Of a stretch of 64,000 nt of DNA, positions 1 through 9,015 are shown one piece after another (position 1 is the stretch's first letter; each line of letters begins with the position of its first letter). A model generated the notes under the pieces. That model was not told the origin of the DNA, made no database searches, and was given only the letters and a program-made list of their open reading frames with translations. The translations under genes were made by a program, and so were the position numbers. The DNA is from Flaccisagitta enflata (taxonomy: Eukaryota; Chaetognatha; Sagittoidea; Aphragmophora): the NCBI GenBank assembly GCA_965153355.1, contig OZ231126.1:38378001-38442000 (forward strand), read 5' to 3'.

Positions 1-10
1 TAATTATGCG

Positions 11-652
11 ATGTACGAGCATACTTCAGATCCTGATGATTGGGAAAAAGTCCATAAAGGGTTGGAGGCGGCGTTGAAGGAAGCTGGTGTCATGGGTGTG
101 ACGGAGGATTTGGGAGCGTTAAGAGGCGTGGTGTTGCGTCATCTAGCCGCCGACGCATCCGGCAGAGGCGTGGTTAACGGCGACGATCTCTCATGGGACT
201 ACGCCGGCGTGCCTGATCCGACAGCAACGACTTCCGGCGCCCCTGATCCGGCAGCGACGGCTACCGGCGCTTCTCGACCGGCAGCAACGACTTCCGGCGC
301 TTCTCCTCCGACAGCTTTGGCGCTCGGCGTTCCACTTCCGCCCCCGCCGACGTCTCGCGTCCCACTTCCGGCTGCGGCGTCGACGGACGTTCATCCTCCA
401 TCCGCGGCTGCAGACGACGCTCTTCCTCCTGATCCGGCGTCGTCGGCGGCACGTGCATCGGCATCTCCATCGTCCAACGGATCTGTGGAAATGGACTCGT
501 TTAGCGATACATCTACTCTCTGTCCTACACCAGAACCAAGTGCGGCAGTCTCTACTTTCGATATTCCGGATTCACCCCATCCAACGCCATCTCAGTGTCG
601 TACCCCCACCCCACTTCGTCCCCCATCGCGCCCACTGATTTCCTTGAATTAA
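11..652 (+). CDS. Retrotransposon Gag N-terminal-like, Pro/Ala/Ser-rich ORF
   Basis: A 213-codon ORF whose first 60 residues are mixed and charged and whose remainder is a low-complexity Pro/Ala/Ser/Thr linker. The linker is built from imperfect repeats of about 30 bases (about 210-320) encoding variants of D-P-A-A-T-T-S-G-A. It lies just upstream of, and in the same orientation as, the capsid-like region, so I read it as the 5' part of the element's gag. It could instead be a separate small ORF of the element. No database family is recognised. The ATG at 11 is the first in frame inside the window; the true start may be further left. Confidence 0.4.
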   Translation: MYEHTSDPDDWEKVHKGLEAALKEAGVMGVTEDLGALRGVVLRHLAADASGRGVVNGDDLSWDYAGVPDPTATTSGAPDPAATATGASRPAATTSGASPPTALALGVPLPPPPTSRVPLPAAASTDVHPPSAAADDALPPDPASSAARASASPSSNGSVEMDSFSDTSTLCPTPEPSAAVSTFDIPDSPHPTPSQCRTPTPLRPPSRPLISLN

Positions 653-1081
653 CTCAAACTGCTGCGCGATGTAAATCATAAAAACATCTGATGATTGGCG
701 GCGAAAAATCGCTTGTGTGACCATCCCAGCAACCATCCATGAAGGTTTCACCTTACCTTATGGCGCCTGTTACTCGCGTCGACTTTGCCACGCATACGAC
801 TACGCCGGTAAGGGCACGTTCTCCGTCACCCTGCCGAAGAACTTCCTCCTCCGTGTCTCCCGTCTCCACGTCCTTCCCCGCATCCTCACTCATCCTCCTA
901 CTTCGCATCTTTCCAGCATCCTACTCTCCTACTGCTCCTCATCATGCTCCTCACTCTTCGCCTACTGCTCCTCATCATGCTCCTCTTCCTGCTCCAGCGG
1001 CGCCGATTTTGCCGCCGGTTGCTTCAGCGGCGCCGATTTGCCGCCGGTTGATCCAGCAGCGCCGACCACGACGCACGTCTA

Positions 1082-1336
1082 TTGGCCCCATTCGCTCTCC
1101 ATGGCGCCACCGCCGCACATGCAACTCACGACGATTCTCCACCACCGGAACCGCGTAAGCCACGCCCTCCAGGCCTAATGGAAGTAGAGGGTGTTGAGCT
1201 TATCCATTCGGACGACGGACATGTTTGCGGCGGTCATCCTGAAACTCATTTGATAGCAAAATTACTGAAATTTGTCAAACCCGAGTTTAAGTCCCAGGAA
1301 AAGATTGATGTCTATTTGAAAAAAAGAAGGAATTAA
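1082..1336 (+). CDS. Gag-like fragment upstream of capsid region
   Basis: An 84-codon segment, in the same frame as the ORF at 11-652, that leads into the capsid-like ORF. Its second half is charged and helical-looking and ends at a lysine/arginine-coding A-rich run (about 1318-1330) where the frame closes. The next ORF begins at the overlapping TAATG at 1335. The region 653-1081 between the two Gag fragments is GC-rich with further Pro/Ser-type composition but several stops. I infer that both belong to one ancestral gag broken by small indels. Confidence 0.35.
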   Translation: MAPFALHGATAAHATHDDSPPPEPRKPRPPGLMEVEGVELIHSDDGHVCGGHPETHLIAKLLKFVKPEFKSQEKIDVYLKKRRN

Positions 1337-2097
1337 TGAATTGCTTCAAGGCTACTTTTCCATCTGAAACCCTTTACACTTTGGTCAACATCTTCACATT
1401 GCAATGTGATTCTGAGCTTTGTTCTTACATTGAAGAATTAACCGCAAAGAAAAGTTATTTCACTTCTTTTGAAATGTTCCTACGTGAGTTTGAGGAGCAA
1501 GTCTACCCAAATTCACGTCAAGCCGCCTACACGCGCTTTATCAACAGATCAACCCCATCTGATGCCAAAATCGCAGTGGCATGGAAGCAATTCAAAGAAG
1601 ATGCCAGGTTGGTTAATTTGGACCCACTTGAGCACAACATGCTTTTCATTAGGGTATTCGCCATCGTGAGAAGAAAAAGGCGCTTGCAAAAATGGTTATC
1701 CACTAAAGACATGGATGAAGTTTTAGAAGAAGCAGTCTCCTTGGAATCTACTAGTGATATGATGAAATTGTGGGACCAAGAAGAAAAGGAAGGGAAAAGT
1801 AAACAAAAATCAAATGCCAGCAACAATGCTAACATCAATGCCATTACTGCATCGGGGAATGGTAAAGCGGGTAAACAGCAACAACAGCAAGGTCAACAGC
1901 AGCAGCAGCAACAACATCAGCAGCAAAATCAGCAAAATCAGCAGCAGCAGGACCAGTTGACTAAATCTCAAAGAAATAATCAAAAGAGGAAGGAGCAACT
2001 GAAGCTTGGCAAGCAGATGCAGAAACAGATGCAGGAGCAACAACAGCAGCAGCAGCAGCAACAGCAGCAGCGCCCTGCAGCAGCAGGGAGGTGGTAG
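1336..2097 (+). CDS. Gag capsid-like protein with polyglutamine tail
   Basis: A 253-codon ORF. Residues 1-165 are charged, mostly helical and capsid-like, with aromatic/hydrophobic spacing (F-x-x-F-L-R-E-F-E-E near residues 48-57). Residues about 180-245 are glutamine-rich, made by CAG/CAA repeats at about 1878-1950 and 2038-2070. The frame closes at a TAG (2095-2097) just after the CAG run, while the adjacent second frame continues open, so slippage in the repeat is the likely cause of the frame change. Position directly upstream of protease and RT supports Gag. There is no recognisable motif beyond context. Confidence 0.55.
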   Translation: MNCFKATFPSETLYTLVNIFTLQCDSELCSYIEELTAKKSYFTSFEMFLREFEEQVYPNSRQAAYTRFINRSTPSDAKIAVAWKQFKEDARLVNLDPLEHNMLFIRVFAIVRRKRRLQKWLSTKDMDEVLEEAVSLESTSDMMKLWDQEEKEGKSKQKSNASNNANINAITASGNGKAGKQQQQQGQQQQQQQHQQQNQQNQQQQDQLTKSQRNNQKRKEQLKLGKQMQKQMQEQQQQQQQQQQQRPAAAGRW

Positions 2098-2380
2098 GGG
2101 TGGAGGAAGAGGAGGAAGAGCGATTAGGGGTAGTGGAGGTGGAGGTGGAAGAGGAGGTGGAAATGCTGGTGGTGGTGGTGGTGGCAAGGATGGTGGTGTG
2201 ACTGTAGCAGCAAATGAAGTGCAGGAAGCAGCTACTAAGCAAAAACAATCAAACCAACCTGTTTCATCTGGATGGACGGGCCACTCTAGCCCAAAATTGA
2301 ATCTTCCGACCACTTTTATCTGCCATGTCCACCAATTCACAAACAACTTGATTCCACCGAACGAAGCTTTGAATAAATGA
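2006..2380 (+). CDS. Gag C-terminal Gly/Arg-rich nucleocapsid-like segment
   Basis: Second-frame continuation after the polyQ tract. Residues 20-65 are a Gly/Arg-rich stretch typical of nucleic-acid-binding tails. The end contains a C-x2-H motif (near 2323) followed by basic residues. The frame stops at TGA 2378-2380, but the same frame reopens directly and runs into the protease fragment at 2420, so a single in-frame stop separates them. Gypsy-type elements often carry a Cys/His-containing segment just before the protease; that this is its remnant is inference. Confidence 0.4.
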   Translation: MASRCRNRCRSNNSSSSSNSSSALQQQGGGRGGGRGGRAIRGSGGGGGRGGGNAGGGGGGKDGGVTVAANEVQEAATKQKQSNQPVSSGWTGHSSPKLNLPTTFICHVHQFTNNLIPPNEALNK

Positions 2381-2419
2381 CGACGTTCAAATCTCCACGC
2401 CCAATCTGCAAAATTTAAA

Positions 2420-2716
2420 GTGGAGACAATTTCTAATTCAGAGGAGGTGGGTGAGGTGGTGGTGACAGAGGAGGAGGAGGGGGGAGAGAAGGTGGGGGTG
2501 GACAATTCTAACTCTAATCATCACTCGTCATCTAATTGCCCGACTTTGAACATTTCATCTTCAACAAAAATTGGTGGAAAAAAATACTTTGTCACGGCCT
2601 GTTTGCCTAACTCTAAGCTTTTTACCGCGTTCTGTGACTCTGGGGCTGACGTCAGCGCGGTCAGTCCTAAGATGGTGACTGGTTTACCTTTGAGTTGGAG
2701 GAGCCGTTGGTGGTGA
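2420..2716 (+). CDS. Retroviral-type aspartic protease, N-terminal half
   Basis: A 98-codon ORF with an acidic N-terminal linker followed by the aspartic protease active site F-C-D-S-G-A-D-V-S (DSG with Asp at 2636-2638). The downstream half of the fold, including the I-I-G-N-D-I-L block (the usual hydrophobic-Gly-x-Asp flap/helix region), sits in the next frame at the start of the pol ORF. The protease domain is therefore split by a one-base shift near 2690. The slippery heptamer needed for programmed -1 shifting is not obvious at the junction, and a shift inside a folded domain argues for mutation. Confidence 0.75.
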   Translation: METISNSEEVGEVVVTEEEEGGEKVGVDNSNSNHHSSSNCPTLNISSSTKIGGKKYFVTACLPNSKLFTAFCDSGADVSAVSPKMVTGLPLSWRSRWW

Positions 2717-5700
2717 AGGGCTTCGATGGAAATCGCACCACAGCTATCACCCACAAAGTTGAACTCGAATTGAACTTTCACCCTGGGGGGTTGAAAGATT
2801 ACTTCTATGTTTGCGACGTTCCCCACGCTATTATTGGAAACGACATTCTCCAAAATGATGAGCACCATCTATCGCTGGAAACAGGAAAAAAGTTCTTTCA
2901 TATTGGCAGTGACATTATTTTTACCAAATCTTCGCCATTTTTGTCCATTTCTGAATACAAACGTCGGCGTCTCTCATCGGTTTCTAGCTACAGGAGAGCA
3001 TATAAACACCACTGTCATGGTCGAAATTGGGTTAGACTACTCCAGGATTACCGTCTTGAGCCAAATTCAATCACTATAGTGGAGGGGTATGTGGATAATT
3101 ACTTCGCTGACTCGCAAAGTTTCTTAAGTCTTTATGATGGCTCATATCTGAATGCGGCTGACTGTGGTCACATTTACATACCATCTCTTTCCTTCCCAGA
3201 TGGTAGGGAAAAGGCTTCAAATGGTCATGACACCCCGCTATTGATCCCTGTTGCAAATAATCTGACTGAGGCCAAAACTATGTCAACGTTGACTATCTTA
3301 GGTGAAATGGTTCGTCACTCAACTGATTCACAGCAACATGATGCCGAGTGTTATGATTTGAGGGAGTTGTTGGAGGAAATAGAAAGGAGGGAGCTGGTGT
3401 CTGGTGAAGATATGACCTGTAGATATGGTATCACATCCCCTTATGATGTATGCAATATTGACACTGATGAATTTTCAAATGTAAATAACCCTACCACTCC
3501 TACCAACCAACCCAACCAACCTACCACTCCTACCAACCATCCCAACCAACCTACTACCCTACCAACCAACCAAAATTTCACTCCCGCGTTTTCGTCCGAC
3601 ATTGATCATCCTCAATACACCCCTCCCTCCTCACCTGTGCCATTTTCATCACTTGTTGGGAAGAATAAGGTGGGTGATGATGTTCTCGACCGTTGCCGCC
3701 GGGATGGTATAGACTTTGACTTGCAATTGGATGACAAAAATGGACCCGATGTTGAAATGGAGATTCTTGAAGATATCGACATTGAGGCTGAAAGGAAAAA
3801 AGCAGATGATTGTCCTTACTGGAAAGATAAAGATTCTTTTTTTTCTGAATTCAACTTCAAAGATTTGGCCCAAGAGCATTTGGACCCACTCAAAGAACTT
3901 CTATTTTCGTTCCGTCACATTTTTGACTCTTCTGACCCTGCCCAATTCAGGCAGGGGATAAACATGAAACCAATCGAGATAAAGTTGAAACCTGGCATGA
4001 CCCCTAAAAAGCACAAACTTAGGCGTCTCTCGGATGAGAAAATTCGTCACCTCAAAATTCACCTTAAAACGCTTCTCGATCAAGGCGTCATCGCCGAATT
4101 GGACAGCAGCGCCGACGTCTACGCAAGTCCTTTGCATCTTGTCGTCGAACAAAGGTTCGTCAGTTCGCGCAACGCCGTGGTGGAAAAAAGTAGGGTAACT
4201 GCAGACCAGCGCCAATTGAATGCTTGTCTGGCTGACAGCTCCTTTCCGCTTCCAAACTGCAATGAATACCGTGAAAAAGTAGGAAAAATGGGTTACACCA
4301 CCTTTAGTAATTTCGATTGCTCGTCCTTCTTCCACCAGTTTCCGGTCTCAAAGGAAAGTTCTAAGTTGTTAGGCATTCACGCAATTAATAAGATCTATTG
4401 TTACCTTCGCTTATCTCAAGGCCTAAAACTCAGCCCACCTATTGTCCAAAATTTCATCAGCAAGGCCATGCGCTGTCATGAGCGCGTCTTTCCGTTCATT
4501 GATGACTGTTCAGTTGCTTCAGAGAATGTTCAACAGCATCTCTATGAAGATCTTCCCAAATTCTTCGCCCTCTGTTCCTACTATCGGATACTTCTTAAAC
4601 CTAGTAAGGCTGATATGGTCAGGAAATCGACTAGAGTCTTAGGGTTTCAAATTGGTGAATCTCAATTGTCAATATCCAAGGAAAAAGAGGTGAAAATTTC
4701 AGATCTTAAATTCCCGGTCACAAAAGATGAGTGTATCGCTCGCCTAGCCTTTCTGCAATACTTTAATGGCGTGGCGCCAAAGCTCAGTGAGCATTTAGCG
4801 CCATTACGCCGTTTGACTAAGTTAAAGGTAAGGTACACGCCCACTGACTTACACAGGGAGGCTTTTAACAAGGCCATAACTCACCTGCAAGATAAGAAAG
4901 TGAATGTCATTTGTCTTCCGTCTTCTGACCCTTCAGACCAGTTCGTGCTGTGGACAGATGCATCGTCAAATTCAATATCGTGTTTATTGACGCAATATAT
5001 GCTTCCTCCATCGTCTGCACCTGATAATGATGGAAAAAGAAGATTGTATGTGGTAGGGTGTTTTTCTTCAGTCATCAAGGACAGCTGGCTTAATTTTCCA
5101 ATATGGCTGCTCGAGTTGATCAGTCTTTACGAAGCTACTCGCAAATTCCGCCATCTGCTCAGTGCAAAAGCTTTTTGGGTGGTCGTTGATAGCTCTACAG
5201 TGGCTAACTGGGCCAGTCTTGAGGGTATCCCCAAAGACTTGGCCCGTAAGATCCTACACATACAGAAATTTCAGGCTAATATCGTCTTTGTTGAAAGTAG
5301 ATTGCAAGCTGCAGATCCATTCTCACGCTTAGAATCACTCCCAGCACCATCAGGCACTTACCCAAAATTTTTGAGGGAAAGGATCTACAACGCCCATGGA
5401 CAGAAGGTGCCTTGGCAATCACTCTTTTCCCAACGAAAACACGATGAAATGATCGCCTTTTTTCATCGCCATCGGAGACAGCCGTTATCATACGCCGTCG
5501 ACGGACCGTTGGAAGAGGAGGAGGAGGAGGAGGAGGAGGATGATTATGCTTCTAGACCCGACGGCGAATACACCATTGTCGTCGACGATCTTCCGGCGAC
5601 GCCGCCGGAAGTGACGCCCATCGCCGGCGCCATCGCGGCGATCCACACGTCGATTTGCGCCATATCTCTCGACGACGACAATTTGAATGCTGGAAGAGTG

Positions 5701-6885
5701 GAGGAGAATGATGATTCCCTGCCGGATAGTGACGTCATGGACAGTATCAAACTGCCGCGTTTTTCCGGAAGTCGATTGGATTTCGTGCGTCGCCTTCAAG
5801 CCGGCGACGATATTCTTGATCGTTGCCGAGACTTTTTGATGGGAACGACGCCGCTTCCAAACAAGGCTGAGGCTTTGTTATTACCGGCGCCGTTGCAAGA
5901 TTTCCTTCGCCATCGTTCGCTTTTCAAACTGACAGACCAAAACATTTTGATCAGATATTGGTTAAATCCGTTGGGCATCGTTGACCCACTTATTGTGGTG
6001 GGATCTAGAGAATTTTTGAAGCTTGTCGGCGAAACTCATTCATTCAACTCACCATCATCATCCGGTCACATTGGTCAAAGAAAAACCATGGATTCTCTCA
6101 AAAGACAGTACTATTCTTTCAACATGAGGCGGGTGATCAATTCTTACGTCCGTTCATGTCCCCAATGTGTGTTAAACAACCATCCCACCTGTAGGAAGGA
6201 AGACGATGGCAACAAAATCGCGACTGAGCCTTTATCGACCGTTGAAGTGGACGTGTGTGGCCCGTGGAACAATTTCAAGACCACTTCCGGCCGAACGCCA
6301 TCATACTTTGTCGCAATTGACGCGGCGTCTCGATTTGCGTTCACGTCAACGATATATTCGACCTCTGACGCCGAAATTCTTCGTTGTTTTCTCGATATGC
6401 GTCGCCACTTCTCCGGACTACCTTCAAAAATACAATGCGATAACGGGTTGCTGAAAGAAAACTCACGCACAAAACAATTTCTGATTTCGCATCACGTTTC
6501 GATCACACATGGACACGCGTACGTCAGCAGATCACAGTCCCGTGCTGAAAAAACTATCGGCACTATTTCTCGTCTCATCGTCAAATACAGAACCGAGTGT
6601 CCAAAAATTCCTTTTCCCCGTCTGTTAGAGGAATCCACGCTCACCTATAACGCATCTCCATGTGACGCTCTCCCCATGAATCTTTCCCCACGTGATCTCT
6701 TCTATGTGCGTCCTCCAACTTCGTTTCTTCGTTCTGCATCCGACGAGGTCGTCGACGGCGTCTCCAAATCGCTCGTCGACTGCGTCGCTGCTGCACGTGC
6801 CGCCGGCGCCGCGTCTCTCCAAAACGACGTGGCGACAGAAGAAACGATCTCCGACGAACTACACGCGCCGCCTCAAAAGCGGTGA
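2695..6885 (+). CDS. pol: Ty3/Gypsy Pol: protease C-half, RT, RNase H, integrase
   Basis: A 1396-codon ORF. Residues 1-60: protease C-terminal half. About 240-330: Asn/Pro/Thr-repeat linker (3484-3570). 424-650: reverse transcriptase, with catalytic Asp541 in F-D-C-S-S-F and the F-I-D-D box at 601-604 (the usual Y-x-D-D with Phe for Tyr). From about 750: RNase H, with T-D-A-S (Asp755). 940-949: a run of glutamates from a GAG repeat. 1115-1158: integrase H-x9-H-x29-C-x2-C zinc finger (His1115, His1125, Cys1155, Cys1158). Integrase core with Asp1186, Asp1249 and Glu1285, a D,D-35-E triad. Domain order RT-RH-IN is that of Ty3/Gypsy. All catalytic residues are present, so this copy was active recently. 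It would copy element RNA to DNA and integrate it into host chromatin. Confidence 0.9.
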   Translation: MEEPLVVKGFDGNRTTAITHKVELELNFHPGGLKDYFYVCDVPHAIIGNDILQNDEHHLSLETGKKFFHIGSDIIFTKSSPFLSISEYKRRRLSSVSSYRRAYKHHCHGRNWVRLLQDYRLEPNSITIVEGYVDNYFADSQSFLSLYDGSYLNAADCGHIYIPSLSFPDGREKASNGHDTPLLIPVANNLTEAKTMSTLTILGEMVRHSTDSQQHDAECYDLRELLEEIERRELVSGEDMTCRYGITSPYDVCNIDTDEFSNVNNPTTPTNQPNQPTTPTNHPNQPTTLPTNQNFTPAFSSDIDHPQYTPPSSPVPFSSLVGKNKVGDDVLDRCRRDGIDFDLQLDDKNGPDVEMEILEDIDIEAERKKADDCPYWKDKDSFFSEFNFKDLAQEHLDPLKELLFSFRHIFDSSDPAQFRQGINMKPIEIKLKPGMTPKKHKLRRLSDEKIRHLKIHLKTLLDQGVIAELDSSADVYASPLHLVVEQRFVSSRNAVVEKSRVTADQRQLNACLADSSFPLPNCNEYREKVGKMGYTTFSNFDCSSFFHQFPVSKESSKLLGIHAINKIYCYLRLSQGLKLSPPIVQNFISKAMRCHERVFPFIDDCSVASENVQQHLYEDLPKFFALCSYYRILLKPSKADMVRKSTRVLGFQIGESQLSISKEKEVKISDLKFPVTKDECIARLAFLQYFNGVAPKLSEHLAPLRRLTKLKVRYTPTDLHREAFNKAITHLQDKKVNVICLPSSDPSDQFVLWTDASSNSISCLLTQYMLPPSSAPDNDGKRRLYVVGCFSSVIKDSWLNFPIWLLELISLYEATRKFRHLLSAKAFWVVVDSSTVANWASLEGIPKDLARKILHIQKFQANIVFVESRLQAADPFSRLESLPAPSGTYPKFLRERIYNAHGQKVPWQSLFSQRKHDEMIAFFHRHRRQPLSYAVDGPLEEEEEEEEEDDYASRPDGEYTIVVDDLPATPPEVTPIAGAIAAIHTSICAISLDDDNLNAGRVEENDDSLPDSDVMDSIKLPRFSGSRLDFVRRLQAGDDILDRCRDFLMGTTPLPNKAEALLLPAPLQDFLRHRSLFKLTDQNILIRYWLNPLGIVDPLIVVGSREFLKLVGETHSFNSPSSSGHIGQRKTMDSLKRQYYSFNMRRVINSYVRSCPQCVLNNHPTCRKEDDGNKIATEPLSTVEVDVCGPWNNFKTTSGRTPSYFVAIDAASRFAFTSTIYSTSDAEILRCFLDMRRHFSGLPSKIQCDNGLLKENSRTKQFLISHHVSITHGHAYVSRSQSRAEKTIGTISRLIVKYRTECPKIPFPRLLEESTLTYNASPCDALPMNLSPRDLFYVRPPTSFLRSASDEVVDGVSKSLVDCVAAARAAGAASLQNDVATEETISDELHAPPQKR

Positions 6886-7285
6886 TTGCGTCTTAAAGAA
6901 ACGCTCTGTGTGGCCTGTCGGGACGCCGAAGAAATACGGCCACAGAGTGGTTGTGGACGGATTTGTGGTGGAAGAACGAGTCGCCACAAATGCCTTTAAG
7001 GTTCGAAGTGTCGTGACGAGTGAACATCAAATTCTCCCAGGTGACGTGTTGATCAAAACTAAACTCACTGAAGATGAGTTACGTCGCCTCGCGGACTCAA
7101 TGAATGTAAGTTTGGAACTGAGTGAGCCAGAGATTGAGCCAGCTTTAACGCGTTCTCGTGCCAGGGCATTGAATGATGATGCCTCGGTGAATTCCGTCGA
7201 AAAACTTTTCATCCATCATAGTGGAAAAAACAATTATAGTCTCGATTCACTTGTTGATTTTGGAATCTCTGATTTGTGGGTTTAG
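6692..7285 (+). CDS. Pol C-terminal tail in shifted frame
   Basis: From about 6850 this frame carries the expected tail after integrase: R-x-L-K-S-G-D-C-V-L-K-K-R-S-V-W-P, a G-D-x-V-L-type turn seen in the small C-terminal domain of many Gypsy integrases, followed by a charged region and a stop at 7283-7285. The pol frame itself ends at 6885 in unrelated sequence. A one-base change between about 6800 and 6880 therefore moved the tail out of frame. The first part of this ORF (6692-6840) is out-of-frame shadow of integrase and probably not protein. Confidence 0.6.
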   Translation: MISSMCVLQLRFFVLHPTRSSTASPNRSSTASLLHVPPAPRLSKTTWRQKKRSPTNYTRRLKSGDCVLKKRSVWPVGTPKKYGHRVVVDGFVVEERVATNAFKVRSVVTSEHQILPGDVLIKTKLTEDELRRLADSMNVSLELSEPEIEPALTRSRARALNDDASVNSVEKLFIHHSGKNNYSLDSLVDFGISDLWV

Positions 7286-7438
7286 TCTATTTTTCCATAT
7301 GATGATCAATTTTGAGTTTATAGGAAAGATGATTTTTTTATTTTTTTTGTTTTTTTGTATTTTTTTTAAGAAGTACAAAGTAGAAAGAAAATGAATAACC
7401 ATGATCATTTTACCATAAACTCGGATTACCCCTTAAAT

Positions 7439-7822
7439 TTAGATCCACACACTTCTTGCGGGCGCATCGTAGTGACCATTGTTATTTTGATCACGTTCAC
7501 GCATCTCTATAATTTCATCATCTGTAAAATTACGCGGAACACCATTACGGGGTGGTGGTAGTGGTGGGGTGCCGTTGCCTCTGTTCCTAACTCTTTCTCG
7601 CATCATTGAGAGAAAATCTTGACTTAGTCTCAGCAGGCGTTGAGCTAAGTCAGGATTTTTTATCCCAATGATGGCAAGAACGATTATTAGGACAAGGGCC
7701 CCGGCACTAATCAGCACTTCCTCCAACCAGTAAGGGTGCCCTGGGCTATAATGGGCCTGCTCAATTGTAGCATTCTCGGTCGCTGAGGGAGAATGGTTCC
7801 AATAACTCTCATTATAGCTCAT
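7439..7822 (-). CDS. Antisense 127-residue single-pass membrane protein
   Basis: An intact ATG-to-stop ORF on the strand opposite the retrotransposon, just past its pol. The N-terminal 32 residues carry three N-glycosylation sequons (N-E-S, N-H-S, N-A-T). Residues about 36-53 are a strongly hydrophobic helix (A-L-V-L-I-I-V-L-A-I-I-G). It is followed by a basic, then Pro-rich (P-P-L-P-P-P) and charged tail, as expected for an N-out/C-in protein without cleaved signal peptide. The start context is A-rich (AAAATGA). Because pol is frameshifted while this ORF is clean, it may be maintained. It could be an antisense ORF in the element's 3' region, a captured host gene, or a host gene beside the insertion. 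Family not recognised. Confidence 0.45.
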   Translation of the reverse strand: MSYNESYWNHSPSATENATIEQAHYSPGHPYWLEEVLISAGALVLIIVLAIIGIKNPDLAQRLLRLSQDFLSMMRERVRNRGNGTPPLPPPRNGVPRNFTDDEIIEMRERDQNNNGHYDAPARSVWI

Positions 7823-8456
7823 TTTGCACGTGATTTTACAGACAAGTGTGCAGATATAAATTATCTATAGACGGAACAGCGACCACCTACCTTTAAATTT
7901 CTAAAAGAAAAGATTTTTAAACACTCAAACCCCCAAGAGAAACGAAACAAAAGGTGGAAACTAAAATGTTAAAAATGATAAAAACTTGCTTTTGCTGTAA
8001 AGAAATGATTAATCGAGTTATGTCATGTACAGAATTTTTTTATTTGCGATAATTCATTATACGCGGGTACAGTCTCACAAAAACTCTATCTGACTGTATC
8101 TACAATTTAATTGCCTTCTGTCTAAGTGTCTCGGTCTTTCACAAACAATTTTCATGACTGGGACGCTTTATTGTACATATTCGTTAGTAACGAGTCTCTT
8201 ATTCGCGGTGATTCGTTATATCAGTTTCTCACTGTATTCTAGTTTTTCTCTTTTTGACGTTCTTAATGTTGCCCTCACTCACTATGTGTCTGTTATGAAG
8301 CGCGCGCCGATCCTTTTTCTCTCCACTCCTCGGTTGTCCAATTTCGTTATCAGCGCGCCTTTTGTTTCCATCTGATGCATCCGATCCTGATCCTTATTGC
8401 GCAAAACGTCGATTTTGCGCCCATTTTGCGCATAAGTCGCGGGCCTTTTGTTTCCG
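7823..8456. other. No gene seen; AT-rich spacer
   Basis: AT-rich sequence between the antisense ORF and the small membrane gene. It holds two related phrases with a TTCGTTATA/TTCATTATA core (about 8048 and 8208), consistent with decayed repeat or LTR sequence, but no complete element. The - strand from 8282 is open up to the (TC)n tract but is not needed by the preferred gene model. Confidence 0.3.
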
Positions 8457-8515
8457 TCAAACTCGATTCCTCCCATCGTCTCGATCGTCGTCGTTGTTTC
8501 TGTCGCGTCGAGGGC
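8457..8515 (-). CDS. Possible last exon of small membrane-protein gene
   Basis: On the - strand a good acceptor (pyrimidine-rich ATTTTATTCCCAG, AG at 8517-8516) precedes an open segment. Joined to the GTAAGT donor inside the third exon (donor at about 9021) it would replace the in-frame stop with a short, highly charged Arg/Asp/Asn tail ending at TGA 8457-8459. The phase fits. The alternative is that translation stops at 9016 and this is not coding. Confidence 0.25.
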
Positions 8516-8573
8516 CTGGGAATAAAATGTAGTACACATTTTTTTTGAGCGGTGGTCGCTGGATATTTGCGTT

Positions 8574-8575
<2 letters not shown>

Positions 8576-8632
<57 letters not shown>

Positions 8633-8660
8633 TCTTTCTCTCTTTCTCTCCCTCTCTTCC
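8576..8660. repeat. (TC)n microsatellite
   Basis: A pure TC tract grading into TTTC/CCTC variants. It lies in the possible last intron or 3' flank of the - strand membrane-protein gene. Confidence 0.95.
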
Positions 8661-9015
8661 TCTCTTCTCAATTTTTGGTTGAATTTTCAACGCTTTCTCT
8701 AAATATTATCCATTTTAGTCTCTCCATTTTCTCACGAATTTTAAAAATATTAACTACTGTTTCCCGGCCGGAAATATTTACTCATGTTCTATTTTGTCAA
8801 TGACAAAAATATTATTCTGCACACCTTTTTTTTTCCAAAAATATTACTCAAAAATATTAACCGTATTCACAAATATTATACTATAGTTACATCCGGATTC
8901 CCTTTCTGCGCAATTTTACCCCTCTTTCTCCCCCTCTCTCCCCCCACTCTGCTTTGCGGAAGTCAAAAATCAAGAAAGGGTGCGTTCTTTCGCCTCTGAC
9001 ACGTTCACACTGAGT

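Larger units (their letters stand above)
1..7285 (+). mobile_element. Ty3/Gypsy-type LTR retrotransposon, 5' end outside window
   Basis: Gag-like, protease, reverse transcriptase, RNase H and integrase segments follow in Ty3/Gypsy order on the + strand. The coding path alternates between two frames: Gag N-part in the second frame, capsid part in the first, nucleocapsid and protease start in the second, pol in the first, C-tail in the second. Each switch needs only a one-base change (near 1330, 2050-2097, 2690 and 6800-6885), so the copy is damaged but young. No 5' LTR or primer-binding site is visible, so the 5' LTR probably lies left of position 1. A purine run near 7378-7389 followed by TG could be the polypurine tract and 3' LTR start, but without a 5' copy this cannot be confirmed. 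Confidence 0.85.

Noticed and set aside
2680-2700. Programmed -1 frameshift between protease halves
   Set aside because: No X-XXY-YYZ slippery heptamer at the junction and the shift would fall inside the protease fold; mutation is simpler.
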